NCBI GenBank assembly: GCA_036513415.1
Contig: DATBZA010000157.1
Span: 1 to 31,100 of the forward strand
Length of the DNA: 31,100 nt
Direction of reading: 5' to 3'
Source of the DNA: 40CM-4-68-19 sp036513415
GTDB lineage: Bacteria; Myxococcota; Myxococcia; Myxococcales; 40CM-4-68-19
Position 1 is the stretch's first letter; each line of letters opens with the position of its first letter. Made by a program: the position numbers and the translations under genes. The notes beneath the pieces are model-generated. The model saw nothing but the letters and a program-made list of their open reading frames with translations. It was not told where the DNA came from and did not search any database. Positions 22,502 to 29,736 of the stretch are shown piece by piece.

Positions 22502-22511
22502 AGTGTACACT
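22502..22511. promoter_or_regulatory. Palindromic divergent -10 element AGTGTACACT
   Basis: This 10-bp perfect palindrome gives TACACT on both strands. The plus copy (22506-22511) is 6 nt from the coaE GTG, and the minus copy (22507-22502) is 11 nt from the cytochrome ATG. Only 27 bp separate the two start codons, and no Shine-Dalgarno is seen for coaE. The two promoters must overlap and probably compete. Confidence 0.45.
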
Positions 22512-22517
22512 CTCACC

Positions 22518-23114
22518 GTGCGGATCTGGGGATTAACCGGCAACATCGGGTCCGGCAAGAGCACGGTCGGGCGGATGTTGGCCGCTCGCGGGATCCCGGT
22601 CGTCGACGCCGACCAGGTGGCGCGCGAGGTCGTCGAACCGGGCCGACCCGCACTCCGCGACATCGCCGCCCGGTTTCCGGGGGTGATGCGGCTCGACGGA
22701 TCGCTGGACCGGAAAGCCTTGGCGGCGCGGGTATTCGCCGATCCCGGGGAGCGCGAGGCGCTGAACGCCATCGTCCATCCACACATCGCCGGCGAGGTGG
22801 CGACGCGGATGGCTGCGCTGGCCGCCGGCGGCGAGAAGATCGCCTTGTACGAGGCGGCCCTGATCGTGGAGAACGGCCTGCAGCACGGCCTGGATGGGCT
22901 GATCGTGGTTACCGCGCCTCCCGAGGTCCAGATCGCTCGGCTGCGGCTGCGCGACAACATGAGCGAGCAGGAAGCCCGAGCCCGGATCGCCTCCCAGCTG
23001 CCCTCCGCCGAGAAGGTCCGCGAGGCGACGGTGGTGATCGACAACGCGGGTTCCGAGGCGGAGCTGGGGGCCCGGATCGAGCGTCTCGTCGAAAGACTGC
23101 GCAAGGAGACCTGA
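22518..23114 (+). CDS. coaE: Dephospho-CoA kinase
   Basis: The 198-aa enzyme catalyses the last step of CoA synthesis, phosphorylating the ribose 3'-OH of dephospho-CoA. The P-loop GNIGSGKST is at 8-16, VVDADQVAREVVEPG is the substrate-binding Asp segment, HPHI the conserved lid-domain block, and LRLRDNMSEQEARARIASQ the family signature of the C-terminal half. Length is normal (about 200 aa). GTG 22518 is the only start matching the family N-terminus (RIWGLTGNIGSGK). The stop overlaps the SDR gene start (TGATG), implying an operon with the SDR and rhodanese genes. Confidence 0.94.
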   Translation: MRIWGLTGNIGSGKSTVGRMLAARGIPVVDADQVAREVVEPGRPALRDIAARFPGVMRLDGSLDRKALAARVFADPGEREALNAIVHPHIAGEVATRMAALAAGGEKIALYEAALIVENGLQHGLDGLIVVTAPPEVQIARLRLRDNMSEQEARARIASQLPSAEKVREATVVIDNAGSEAELGARIERLVERLRKET

Positions 23115-24148
23115 TGGTCCTCGTCACCGGTTTCCCCAAGCTGCTCGCGCGCCGGATGGCCGAGGCGCTCTGGCCGCGAGGGCCGGTGACGCTGCTCGCC
23201 CAGGAACGGCACGAGGATGACGCGGCTGCGTTCGCCGCGACGCTCCGGGACGCGCGCGTGCTCACCGGCGACGTCGCCTCGATGCACCTCGGCCTCTCCA
23301 CGGCGGAATATCGCGAGCTCTCCCAGGAGTGCACCGACATCGTCCATGCCGCCGAGTGGGGTCACGTCGGAGCGGACAAGCTCACGCTCGAGCGGGTCAA
23401 CGTGGACGGGACCCGGGCGATCATCGAGCTGGCGCAGGACTGCCGCAAGCTGCGCCGGCTCACGCACTTCTCGACCGTCTTCGTCAGTGGCGACCGGGTC
23501 GGCGTCGTCGCGGAGGACGAGCTCTCCGCCGGGCAATCGTTCCGCAACTTCTACGAGCAGACGAAGTTCGAGGCGGAGCTGCTGGTCCGCCGCGCGATGG
23601 GCCAGCTCCCCTGCACGGTGCTTCGCCCCGCCTACATCGTGGGAGACTCGAGGACCGGCGAGATCGATCGCTTGGAAGGCCCGTACACCGTCGCGGCGCT
23701 CCTCCTCTCCAGCAAACTTCAGGTACCACTCCCCTTGCCGGGGGACGGGGTGGCCCCGTTCAACGTGGTGCCGATCGACTTCGTCGTCGACGCCGCCACC
23801 ACCATCCACGACGACGCCCGGGCGGTGGGACGGACCTTCCACGTGGTGGACCCGAATCCCTCCAGCTCGCGCCGGGTCTACGAGCGCGTCGTCGAGCGCG
23901 AGGGCAAGAAGCTGCCGCGGCTCTCCCTCGGGTACAAGCTCACCGACCGGTTGCTCAAGCTTCCCGGGCTGGAGAAGCTGACGCGCGAGCAGCGGATGGC
24001 CTTCGCCTCCGTCAATCACCTCAGCTTCTATTCCAACCGCAACACCCTGGAGCTGCTCGACGGCACCGGGATATCCTGCCCGCCCATCGAGAGCTACCTG
24101 GACAAGCTCATCGACTACGCGCAGAAGGCCCGCCAGAAGGAGACCTGA
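23114..24148 (+). CDS. SDR-family NAD(P)-dependent oxidoreductase (thioester-reductase / male-sterility-like)
   Basis: This 344-aa extended SDR resembles the reductase domain that reduces acyl thioesters. The catalytic set is visible: S120 in THFSTVFVSG, Y147 and K151 in FYEQTKFEAE. RVNVDGTRAIIELA and LRPAYIVGDSRTGEIDR are typical extended-SDR blocks. The nucleotide loop reads VTGFPKLLARRM instead of TGxxGxxG, so the third glycine is lost; I recall this variant in myxobacterial homologues. The C-terminal 80 residues (LPRLSLGYKLTDRLLKLPGLEKLTREQRM) form a helical extension. It is translationally coupled to coaE by TGATG. A CoA-thioester substrate would fit this neighbourhood, but that is inference. 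Confidence 0.85.
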   Translation: MVLVTGFPKLLARRMAEALWPRGPVTLLAQERHEDDAAAFAATLRDARVLTGDVASMHLGLSTAEYRELSQECTDIVHAAEWGHVGADKLTLERVNVDGTRAIIELAQDCRKLRRLTHFSTVFVSGDRVGVVAEDELSAGQSFRNFYEQTKFEAELLVRRAMGQLPCTVLRPAYIVGDSRTGEIDRLEGPYTVAALLLSSKLQVPLPLPGDGVAPFNVVPIDFVVDAATTIHDDARAVGRTFHVVDPNPSSSRRVYERVVEREGKKLPRLSLGYKLTDRLLKLPGLEKLTREQRMAFASVNHLSFYSNRNTLELLDGTGISCPPIESYLDKLIDYAQKARQKET

Positions 24149-24150
24149 TC

Positions 24151-24903
24151 ATGGTCCTCGCCCTTCTCCTGATCTCCGCCGCAGCCGATATCTCCACCGC
24201 GACGCTGGCCGAGGCGGGCGCGAAGACGCCGGAAGTGTCGACCCAGGAGCTGCGTGACATCCTGGCCAATCACGCCGCCAGCGTCCTGGATTCCCGCCCG
24301 CGCGCCGAGTACGCCGTGAGCCACATTCCTGGCGCGCTCAACGTCTCCGCCAAGCCCGGCGTCCCGATCTCCTCCTACGTCTCCGACGTGGCCGAGATCG
24401 GCAGGTTGGTGCAGAACCGCAAGGACACGCCGCTGGTCCTGTACTGCAACGGTCCCTTCTGCGGAAAGAGCAAGCGGCTCGCCGAGGAACTGGTCACCGC
24501 CGGCTACACCAGCGTTCGCCGCTACCAGCTCGGCATCCCGGTCTGGCGCGCCCTCGGCGGCCTGACCGTGATCGAGCCCGACGCCCTGGGCCGGGTGTTC
24601 CGCGACGACCACACCGCCGTGTTCATCGACGTGCGCTCCCCCGAAGAGTTCGCCAAGGGCTCCGTCCAGGGCGCCAAGAACATCCCCCGCCCTCTCGTCC
24701 TGCAGGGCAAGGACGTGGGCGAGCTGAAGAAGGCCAAGGACGACGGCCGCCTCCCCATGACCGACCACAACACCCGCATCATCGTCTTCGCCGACTTCCC
24801 TGAAGACGCCCGCTTCGTCGCCGACCAGATCGCCCGCGAAGCCTTCCACAACGTCTCCTACTTCCCCGCGCCCGCCCGCGACCTCCAAGACTCCATCCGC
24901 TGA
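24151..24903 (+). CDS. Tandem rhodanese-domain protein, probably exported; second domain lacks Cys
   Basis: The 250-aa protein has an N-terminal hydrophobic stretch (MVLALLLISAAADIS) that may be a signal peptide. The first rhodanese domain (about 27-138) has VLDSRPRAEYAVSHIPGALNV and an active-site loop YCNGPFCGKSKR with C99. The second (about 140-240) has VFIDVRSPEEFAKGSVQGAKNIP, but its loop reads VFADFPEDARF, without cysteine. Two-domain sulfurtransferases usually keep the catalytic cysteine in the C-terminal domain; here the arrangement is reversed. ATG 24151 follows AAGGAG. It is the last gene of the coaE operon, 2 bp after the SDR stop. Confidence 0.88.
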   Translation: MVLALLLISAAADISTATLAEAGAKTPEVSTQELRDILANHAASVLDSRPRAEYAVSHIPGALNVSAKPGVPISSYVSDVAEIGRLVQNRKDTPLVLYCNGPFCGKSKRLAEELVTAGYTSVRRYQLGIPVWRALGGLTVIEPDALGRVFRDDHTAVFIDVRSPEEFAKGSVQGAKNIPRPLVLQGKDVGELKKAKDDGRLPMTDHNTRIIVFADFPEDARFVADQIAREAFHNVSYFPAPARDLQDSIR

Positions 24904-24929
24904 TCTCCGCACTGCATCTTCCGGTTTGC

Positions 24930-25083
24930 GTCGCTGAACACGCCGTCGGCGCGCAGGTGGGGCTGCGGCTGCGGACATGCAAAAAACCGCGCGCCGGCCG
25001 CGCGAACCGCAGACAGCTCCCGGCCGAGCGGTTTTTTGAACTTGCCTCAGCCCCACCCGCGCGCCGCCGGCTGTCCGCGCGAC
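24930..25083. repeat. 154-bp imperfect inverted repeat (cruciform/hairpin; possible bidirectional terminator)
   Basis: Outer arms 24943-24965 and 25048-25070 match at 21 of 23 positions; beyond an unmatched 7-nt block on each side, GTCGC/GCGAC extend them to 24930 and 25083. Inside are exact 11-bp arms, CAAAAAACCGC (24980-24990) and GCGGTTTTTTG (25028-25038), around a GC-rich 37-nt loop. The six-base T-runs after GCGG on both strands look like intrinsic terminator tails in each direction. It lies 27 bp past the rhodanese stop. The long outer arms exceed what a terminator needs and recall MITE or palindromic-repeat elements. Confidence 0.65.
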
Positions 25084-25130
25084 ACGACCTGAGTGCGCCA
25101 GCGAATATCGCGCGAGAGCGTTTGTGCTGC

Positions 25131-25213
25131 GTGTTCCTGTCTTGAGCAAATCGGTGCGGGGCGCGGAGAGGACCAGCGCACTGGGCCTCCGCGCGCAGAT
25201 AGCCAACGGGGTG
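25131..25213 (+). repeat. Diverged ~85-bp direct repeat, copy 1
   Basis: Shares three blocks in the same order with copy 2 at 25415-25500: GTGTTCCT plus a TGAGC-AAA segment, GCGGGGCGCGG, and a 23-bp end GCGCGCAGATAGCC-(A)-ACGGGGTG differing at one base. Between blocks the sequences diverge while length is almost conserved. Copies start 284 bp apart. Confidence 0.6.
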
Positions 25214-25245
25214 ACCCCCCGGTAGTGTTAGACCCCTCTGGCAAT

Positions 25246-25272
25246 CTGTCCCCAATCAAATGGGACAGTTTT
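25246..25272 (+). terminator. Hairpin with short T-run
   Basis: CTGTCCC (25246-25252) and GGGACAG (25262-25268) form a 7-bp perfect stem with a 9-nt loop, followed directly by TTTT. It is in the AT-richer patch with no gene upstream on this strand for 340 bp, so it may end a small RNA or mark the end of a decayed mobile element. Confidence 0.4.
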
Positions 25273-25414
25273 GAACTGAATTGCCGCCGTTCCGGAACGA
25301 GCTCGACCTGCGCCGCTGCGCTCGTCCGGCCTTTTACCTCCGGACCGTGTCGGGCTCCACTGCTCATGGCAGGATGGGTACCGGTGTGTTCGGGGGCCCG
25401 TCCGGGGGAAGTTG

Positions 25415-25500
25415 GTGTTCCTTGCCTGAGCCAAACCAACGCGGGGCGCGGTGTGCGCTGCGTCGACGCGGTGTGACGCGCGCAGATAGCCGACGGGGTG
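25415..25500 (+). repeat. Diverged ~85-bp direct repeat, copy 2
   Basis: Partner of 25131-25213, with a central part richer in CG dinucleotides (GTGCGCTGCGTCGACGCG). The last 23 bp, from 25478, are the best preserved (22 of 23). Confidence 0.6.
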
Positions 25501-25510
25501 CTTGGCCCTC

Positions 25511-25615
25511 GCGCCGACGCATCAGAAAGCACACGACGCGCAGTATGCGCCGCCCCGTGTCTCTCGCTTCACGTGAAGTGCCTCGCCAGCGGGCTCGCTT
25601 TCTGCGCGGCGGCGC
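25511..25615. repeat. Second inverted repeat with a 12-bp palindrome
   Basis: GCGCCG (25511-25516) with CGGCGC (25610-25615), and CAGAAAGC (25523-25530) with GCTTTCTG (25597-25604), are nested exact arms separated by 6- and 5-nt internal loops. Inside is a perfect palindrome CTTCACGTGAAG (25567-25578), a plausible dimer-binding site. It ends 79 bp before the aminotransferase start. Confidence 0.4.
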
Positions 25616-25678
25616 AGGGCCATGCAGCCCGGCGGCGTCTCAGCGAACGATACAAACAGATCGACACCCGGGCGATGC

Positions 25679-25684
25679 TACACT
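25679..25684 (+). promoter_or_regulatory. TACACT -10-like box of the aminotransferase gene
   Basis: GCTACACTCGCGG (from 25677) is identical over 13 bp to the box before the PP2C gene. TACACT stands 9 nt from ATG 25694. GGAG at 25688-25691 is too close (2 nt) to act as a normal Shine-Dalgarno. No -35 is apparent. Confidence 0.4.
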
Positions 25685-25693
25685 CGCGGAGTC

Positions 25694-26878
25694 ATGACGA
25701 ATCAGGAACTGGTCAAGCGCTCTCAGGCAGTCCTCTTCCAGAATTACCGCACGCAACCGATCGCGCTGGTGCGCGGTGAGGGAACCTGGGTCTGGGACGC
25801 GGACGGCAAGCGGTACCTCGACTTCATCGGGGGGATCGCGACCGTCAGCGTCGGACACGCGAATCCGCGCGTGCGAGAAGCGCTGATGGAGCAGGCCAGG
25901 CTCCTCTGGCACGCCTCGAATCTCTACGTGACCGAGCCGCAGGTCCGGCTGGCGGAGAAGCTGACCGCGCAGACGAAGACGCTGAAGCGCGCTTTCTTCT
26001 GCAACAGCGGCACCGAAGCGAACGAGGCGATGATCAAGCTGGCGCGCCACTACCAGGTGGTGAACGGCCACCCGGATCGGATCGAGATCCTCTGCTTCCA
26101 CAACTCGTTCCACGGACGCACGATGGGCTCGCTGGCCGCCACGGGGCAGCCCAAGTACCAGCAGGGATTCGGGCCATTGCCCGCAGGCTTCCGATTCCTC
26201 GAGTACGGCGAGGTGAAGGCAGTCGAAGCGGCCGTGTCGGACAAGACCTGCGCCGTGCTGCTGGAGCCCCTCCAGGGAGAAGCGGGCGTCCTTCCTCCAC
26301 CCCGCGGCTACCTCTCCCGCGTGCGCGAGCTGTGCACGAAACACGGCGCGCTGATGCTGCTCGACGAGGTGCAGACCGGCATGGGCCGCACCGGGGCCTA
26401 CTTCGCCCACCAGCACGAGCGCATCGAGCCGGACGCGATGACCCTGGCCAAGGGAATCGCCGGCGGCGTGCCGCTCGGGGCGCTTCTGGCCCGTGAGGAT
26501 GTCGCCAAGGTCTTCACGCCGGGGACGCACGCGAGCACCTTCGGCGGGAATCCACTCGCCACCGCCGCGGCGTCGGCCGTCATGGATTTGCTGTCCGAAG
26601 GGCTCCTCGAGCGGGTGCAGCGCGCGGGTGAGCGGCTGTCGCTGCGGCTCGCGGGAGTCGGCGGCCGCAGCTCGGGCGAGCGCGGGGCGGGGTTGCTCCG
26701 GGCGCTCCTCCTGTCGGAAGACCTGGCGCCCAAGGTGGTGGCGAAGGCCCGTGAGCTCGGGCTTCTGGTCAATGCCATCGGAGAGCGTGTGGTACGACTC
26801 GCACCTCCACTCACAGTGACCGACCAGGAGATCGACCGCGCGTCGGAGCTGCTCGCCGAGGCCGTCGCGAAGGCCTGA
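25694..26878 (+). CDS. argD: Class-III PLP aminotransferase, acetylornithine aminotransferase type
   Basis: The 394-aa enzyme has the full class-III pattern: FIGGIATVSVGHANP (44-58), SGTEANEAMIKLAR (105-118), NSFHGRTMGSLAATGQPKY (137-155), DEVQTGMGRTG (224-234) and the PLP lysine K253 in LAKGIAGGVPLGA. STFGGNPLA follows. It fits ArgD/AstC (acetylornithine or succinylornithine, 2-oxoglutarate) best by length and by the short N-terminus; a GABA aminotransferase role is less likely. No other arginine genes are nearby, so the symbol is provisional. ATG 25694 matches the family start. The upstream 790 bp are non-coding. Confidence 0.85.
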   Translation: MTNQELVKRSQAVLFQNYRTQPIALVRGEGTWVWDADGKRYLDFIGGIATVSVGHANPRVREALMEQARLLWHASNLYVTEPQVRLAEKLTAQTKTLKRAFFCNSGTEANEAMIKLARHYQVVNGHPDRIEILCFHNSFHGRTMGSLAATGQPKYQQGFGPLPAGFRFLEYGEVKAVEAAVSDKTCAVLLEPLQGEAGVLPPPRGYLSRVRELCTKHGALMLLDEVQTGMGRTGAYFAHQHERIEPDAMTLAKGIAGGVPLGALLAREDVAKVFTPGTHASTFGGNPLATAAASAVMDLLSEGLLERVQRAGERLSLRLAGVGGRSSGERGAGLLRALLLSEDLAPKVVAKARELGLLVNAIGERVVRLAPPLTVTDQEIDRASELLAEAVAKA

Positions 26879-26957
26879 CGGATCTTTCTCCCCCCTGCGC
26901 CGTGGGATATCTTGCCCTCACTGGCGGGCGAAGGGCCTGCTGGCAGGGGGACCCCGT

Positions 26958-27893
26958 TTGGGCGCCGCGGCGAGGCCCGGAGGCAACATCGATCTTCCGG
27001 CTGACATGCAGCGCGAGCTCGAAGAGCTCGAGATCAAGGGCGACCGGCTGACGCATTACGAGCTGCTTTCCGTGGCGGCCGACGCCGACGGCGGAACCAT
27101 TCGCCGCGCCTATCTGGAAAAATCGAAGCGCTTCCATCCGGATGCCTGGTACCGCAGGGACGTGGGCGGATTCGGCCCGCTGCTCTCGAAATGGTTCCAG
27201 CGGCTCTCGGGCGCGTACCAGGTCCTCTCCGACGAGGAGTCGCGGGCCGGCTACGACCGCGATCATCGCGCCGACCTGTCGAACAGCGACCGCGCGGCGC
27301 TGGAACGCCGCGAGCTCTCGCTGGTGGACGAAGAGCGGCGCGCGCGCGAGCGGCGCGAGCGGATGATGCGGACCAAGGGGTTCGCCCGCATCGGCGCTGC
27401 CCGGAAGCTCTACGAAGAGGCGTTGGAGCACGCGCTCAACGGCGAGCGCACCCAGGCGGTCTTCGCCCTCAAGGCGGCCCGCGAGCTGGATCCGAACCGC
27501 AAGGAGATCGGCGCCAAGCTGGTGGAGCTGGAGCGCGAGCAGGCGCGCGCGCGCGCCAACTCGGCGCTGGCCTCCGGGCGCGAGCGTGAGGAAAAGAAGC
27601 GCTTTGCCGAGGCGATCACCGCCTACGCGGCAGCGTTCCAGAACGACCCGACGAGCTTCCTCGCCGCCATCGGCGCCGCCCGCTGCGCGCAGGAGAGCTC
27701 CGACGCGCGCTCGGCCACCACCTGGGCCCTGCGCGCGGTGGAGCTGAATCCGGAGGACCTCGGCGCGCGGCTGTTGCTGGCGCGCCTCTTCGCCACGAAT
27801 GGGCTGAAGGCGCGGGCGCGAACGGAGCTGACCGTGCTGCTGCAGAAGAACCCCGACCACAAGGAGGCCAGGGCGCTCCTCCGCGCGCTGTAG
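26958..27893 (+). CDS. DnaJ-domain / TPR protein (co-chaperone)
   Basis: The 311-aa protein has a J domain at about residues 30-102 with the essential HPD at 60-62 (KRFHPDAWY) and AYQVLSDEESRAGYDRD closing it. A strongly charged helical linker follows (RRELSLVDEERRARERRERMM, about 115-140), then TPR-like helical pairs to the end (GARKLYEEALEHALNGERTQAVFALKAARELDPN; EEKKRFAEAITAYAAAFQNDP; WALRAVELNPEDLGARLLLARLF). The Gly/Phe and zinc-finger domains of true DnaJ are absent, so it is a type III J protein that should stimulate a Hsp70 and bring clients through TPRs. TTG 26958 has AGGGGG about 8 nt upstream; ATG 27006 is an alternative. The DnaK paralogue starts 7 bp downstream. Confidence 0.88.
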   Translation: MGAAARPGGNIDLPADMQRELEELEIKGDRLTHYELLSVAADADGGTIRRAYLEKSKRFHPDAWYRRDVGGFGPLLSKWFQRLSGAYQVLSDEESRAGYDRDHRADLSNSDRAALERRELSLVDEERRARERRERMMRTKGFARIGAARKLYEEALEHALNGERTQAVFALKAARELDPNRKEIGAKLVELEREQARARANSALASGREREEKKRFAEAITAYAAAFQNDPTSFLAAIGAARCAQESSDARSATTWALRAVELNPEDLGARLLLARLFATNGLKARARTELTVLLQKNPDHKEARALLRAL

Positions 27894-27900
27894 GCACATC

Positions 27901-29736
27901 TTGGGCGAGCTGGTCATCGGCATCGATCTGGGCACCACCAACTCCGTCTGCGCCACGGTGCAGAGTGGCACGCCCACCGTCATCTCCAACCGGAGCGGCT
28001 ACCGGATCACGCCCTCGGTGGTGGCGATGGCGCGCAACGGCAAGCGCCTGGTCGGGGCGCTCGCCCGCCGCCAGGCGGTGACGAACGCGGAGCGCACGGT
28101 CGTCGCCGTCAAGCGCCTGATGGGCCGCCGCTGGTCGGCGAAGACCACGCAAGAGGCGATCCAGCGGATGCCCTACTCGGTCGTGGCCGGGCCGCACGAC
28201 GACGTCCGCATCACGCTCGGGGAGAAGCAGTACTCTCCCCCGGAAATCTCGGCGATGGTGCTGACCGAGCTGCGGCTGGACGCCGAGGCGTTCTTCGGGG
28301 CGCCGGTGACCAAGGCGGTGATCACCTGCCCGGCCTACTTCAACGACGCGCAGCGGAACGCCACCAAGGACGCGGGACGCATCGCCGGGCTGGAGGTGAT
28401 CCGGATCATCAACGAGCCCACCTCCGCGGCGCTGGCCTATGGTTTCGGCAAGGCGCAGGGCGAGCGGCAGGTGGCCGTGTTCGACCTCGGCGGCGGCACC
28501 TTCGACTTCACGGTGCTGCACATGTTCAAGGGCGTCTTCGAGGTCGAGGCCACCGGCGGCGACTCGCTGCTCGGCGGCGAGGACTTCGACAGCCGTATCA
28601 TCGATTACCTGGCGGGGCCGTTCGAGAAGAAGCACGGCACCGATCTGCGCAAGGACAAGATGGCGCTGCAGCGCCTGCGCGACGCCGCCGAGAAAGCGAA
28701 GTGCGAGCTCAGTTCGGTGAAGCAGGTCGAGATCAACCTGCCCTTCATCTCCGCCTCGCCGCAGAGCGGCCCGCTTCACTTGCAGTCGACGCTCTCGCGC
28801 GACCAGCTCGAGCAGATGACGGCCGACCTGGTGCAGCGCTGCGTACAGGTCTGCGAGCGCGTGCTCGGCGAGGCCAAGGTCCACGCCGGGCAGCTCGGCG
28901 ACGTGCTCCTCGTCGGCGGCCAGACGCGCATGCCGAAGATCCAGGAGGAAGTCCGGCGGCTCTTCGGCAAGGAGCCGGCCAAGAACGTCAACCCGGACGA
29001 GGCGGTGGCCCTGGGCGCGGCCATCCAGGGCGCCATGCTGCTGCACGAGGAGCAGGAGATGCTGCTCCTCGACGTCACCCCGCACAGCCTCGGCATCGCG
29101 ATCGCCGGCGGTTTCTTCCAGAAGATCATCGCCAAGAACAGCACGGTGCCCACCAGCGCGCACCACGTCTTCACCACGGTCAAGGACGATCAGACCTCCG
29201 CCAAGATCACCGTGCTCCAGGGCGAGAGCGAAGTCTCGGTCGCCAACGAGCTCCTCGGCGAATTCATGCTCACGGGGCTGCGTGCCGCTCCCCGGGGCGC
29301 GGTCGACATCGACGTCATCTTCGACATCAGCGCGGACGGCATCGTCTCCGTCTCCGCCCTCGACGTCCAGACCGGAGCGCGACAGAGCATCACGGTCACC
29401 GCTTCCTCCGGCCTCACCGAGGACGAGATCCAGAAGGCCGCGCGGTCCAACGAGGACTGGATGCTCGGGCAGAAGGAGGATCCCGAGTTCCAGGAACGCA
29501 AGGCGAGGGTCGAGGAGCTGTTCCGCGAGTTCGAGGCGCTCTGGCCGCGCCTCACGCGCGCGGCCCAGAACGGTCTCGGTCAAGAGCCGTTGCAGCGCGC
29601 GCAGGCGGCGCTTTCGGTCGCGCGCCTGCAGCTCGCCCAGAAGGAAAGCGAAGCGCTGGCGGGATCGATCGATCGCCTCGAGCGGATGCTGCAGGCCCTC
29701 AAGGGGGCCCTCGAGCGCGGCAAGGGAGCGCCCTAG
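27901..29736 (+). CDS. DnaK (Hsp70) paralogue
   Basis: The 611-aa chaperone has an intact ATPase: IDLGTTNS, ITCPAYFNDAQRNATKDAG, INEPTSAALAYGFG, FDLGGGTFDF (phosphate-2 loop) and VLLVGGQTRMPKIQ. The linker and beta domain are recognisable (MLLLDVTPHSLGIAI, TVLQGESEVSVAN). It differs from housekeeping DnaK: the linker's next residues read AGGFFQKII rather than GGVMTPLI, the lid is short, and it ends LERGKGAP without the EEVD/EEVK-type tail. A paralogue dedicated to the J protein before it is likely; M. xanthus SglK is a known example of a specialised DnaK. TTG 27901 is the only start that preserves the N-terminus. No GrpE gene is adjacent. Confidence 0.92.
   Translation: MGELVIGIDLGTTNSVCATVQSGTPTVISNRSGYRITPSVVAMARNGKRLVGALARRQAVTNAERTVVAVKRLMGRRWSAKTTQEAIQRMPYSVVAGPHDDVRITLGEKQYSPPEISAMVLTELRLDAEAFFGAPVTKAVITCPAYFNDAQRNATKDAGRIAGLEVIRIINEPTSAALAYGFGKAQGERQVAVFDLGGGTFDFTVLHMFKGVFEVEATGGDSLLGGEDFDSRIIDYLAGPFEKKHGTDLRKDKMALQRLRDAAEKAKCELSSVKQVEINLPFISASPQSGPLHLQSTLSRDQLEQMTADLVQRCVQVCERVLGEAKVHAGQLGDVLLVGGQTRMPKIQEEVRRLFGKEPAKNVNPDEAVALGAAIQGAMLLHEEQEMLLLDVTPHSLGIAIAGGFFQKIIAKNSTVPTSAHHVFTTVKDDQTSAKITVLQGESEVSVANELLGEFMLTGLRAAPRGAVDIDVIFDISADGIVSVSALDVQTGARQSITVTASSGLTEDEIQKAARSNEDWMLGQKEDPEFQERKARVEELFREFEALWPRLTRAAQNGLGQEPLQRAQAALSVARLQLAQKESEALAGSIDRLERMLQALKGALERGKGAP

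Larger units (their letters stand above)
24904..25693. other. 790-bp gene-free region rich in repeats
   Basis: No convincing coding sequence: the frames open here are short, lack Shine-Dalgarno sequences and show no protein-like pattern. The stretch contains a 154-bp inverted repeat (24930-25083), two diverged ~85-bp direct repeats (25131-25213 and 25415-25500), a hairpin with T-run (25246-25272) and a second inverted repeat with a 12-bp palindrome (25511-25615). A visibly AT-richer patch (about 25221-25285) stands out. It could be the scar of a small mobile element or encode non-coding RNA. Confidence 0.6.

Noticed and set aside
24904..25693. Retron or CRISPR interpretation of the repeats
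   Set aside because: No reverse transcriptase or cas gene nearby, and the repeats are two diverged copies rather than a regular array.
24957..25697. Several 60-160-codon frames in the gene-free stretch
   Set aside because: They cut through the inverted and direct repeats, have no Shine-Dalgarno and show no protein-like pattern.
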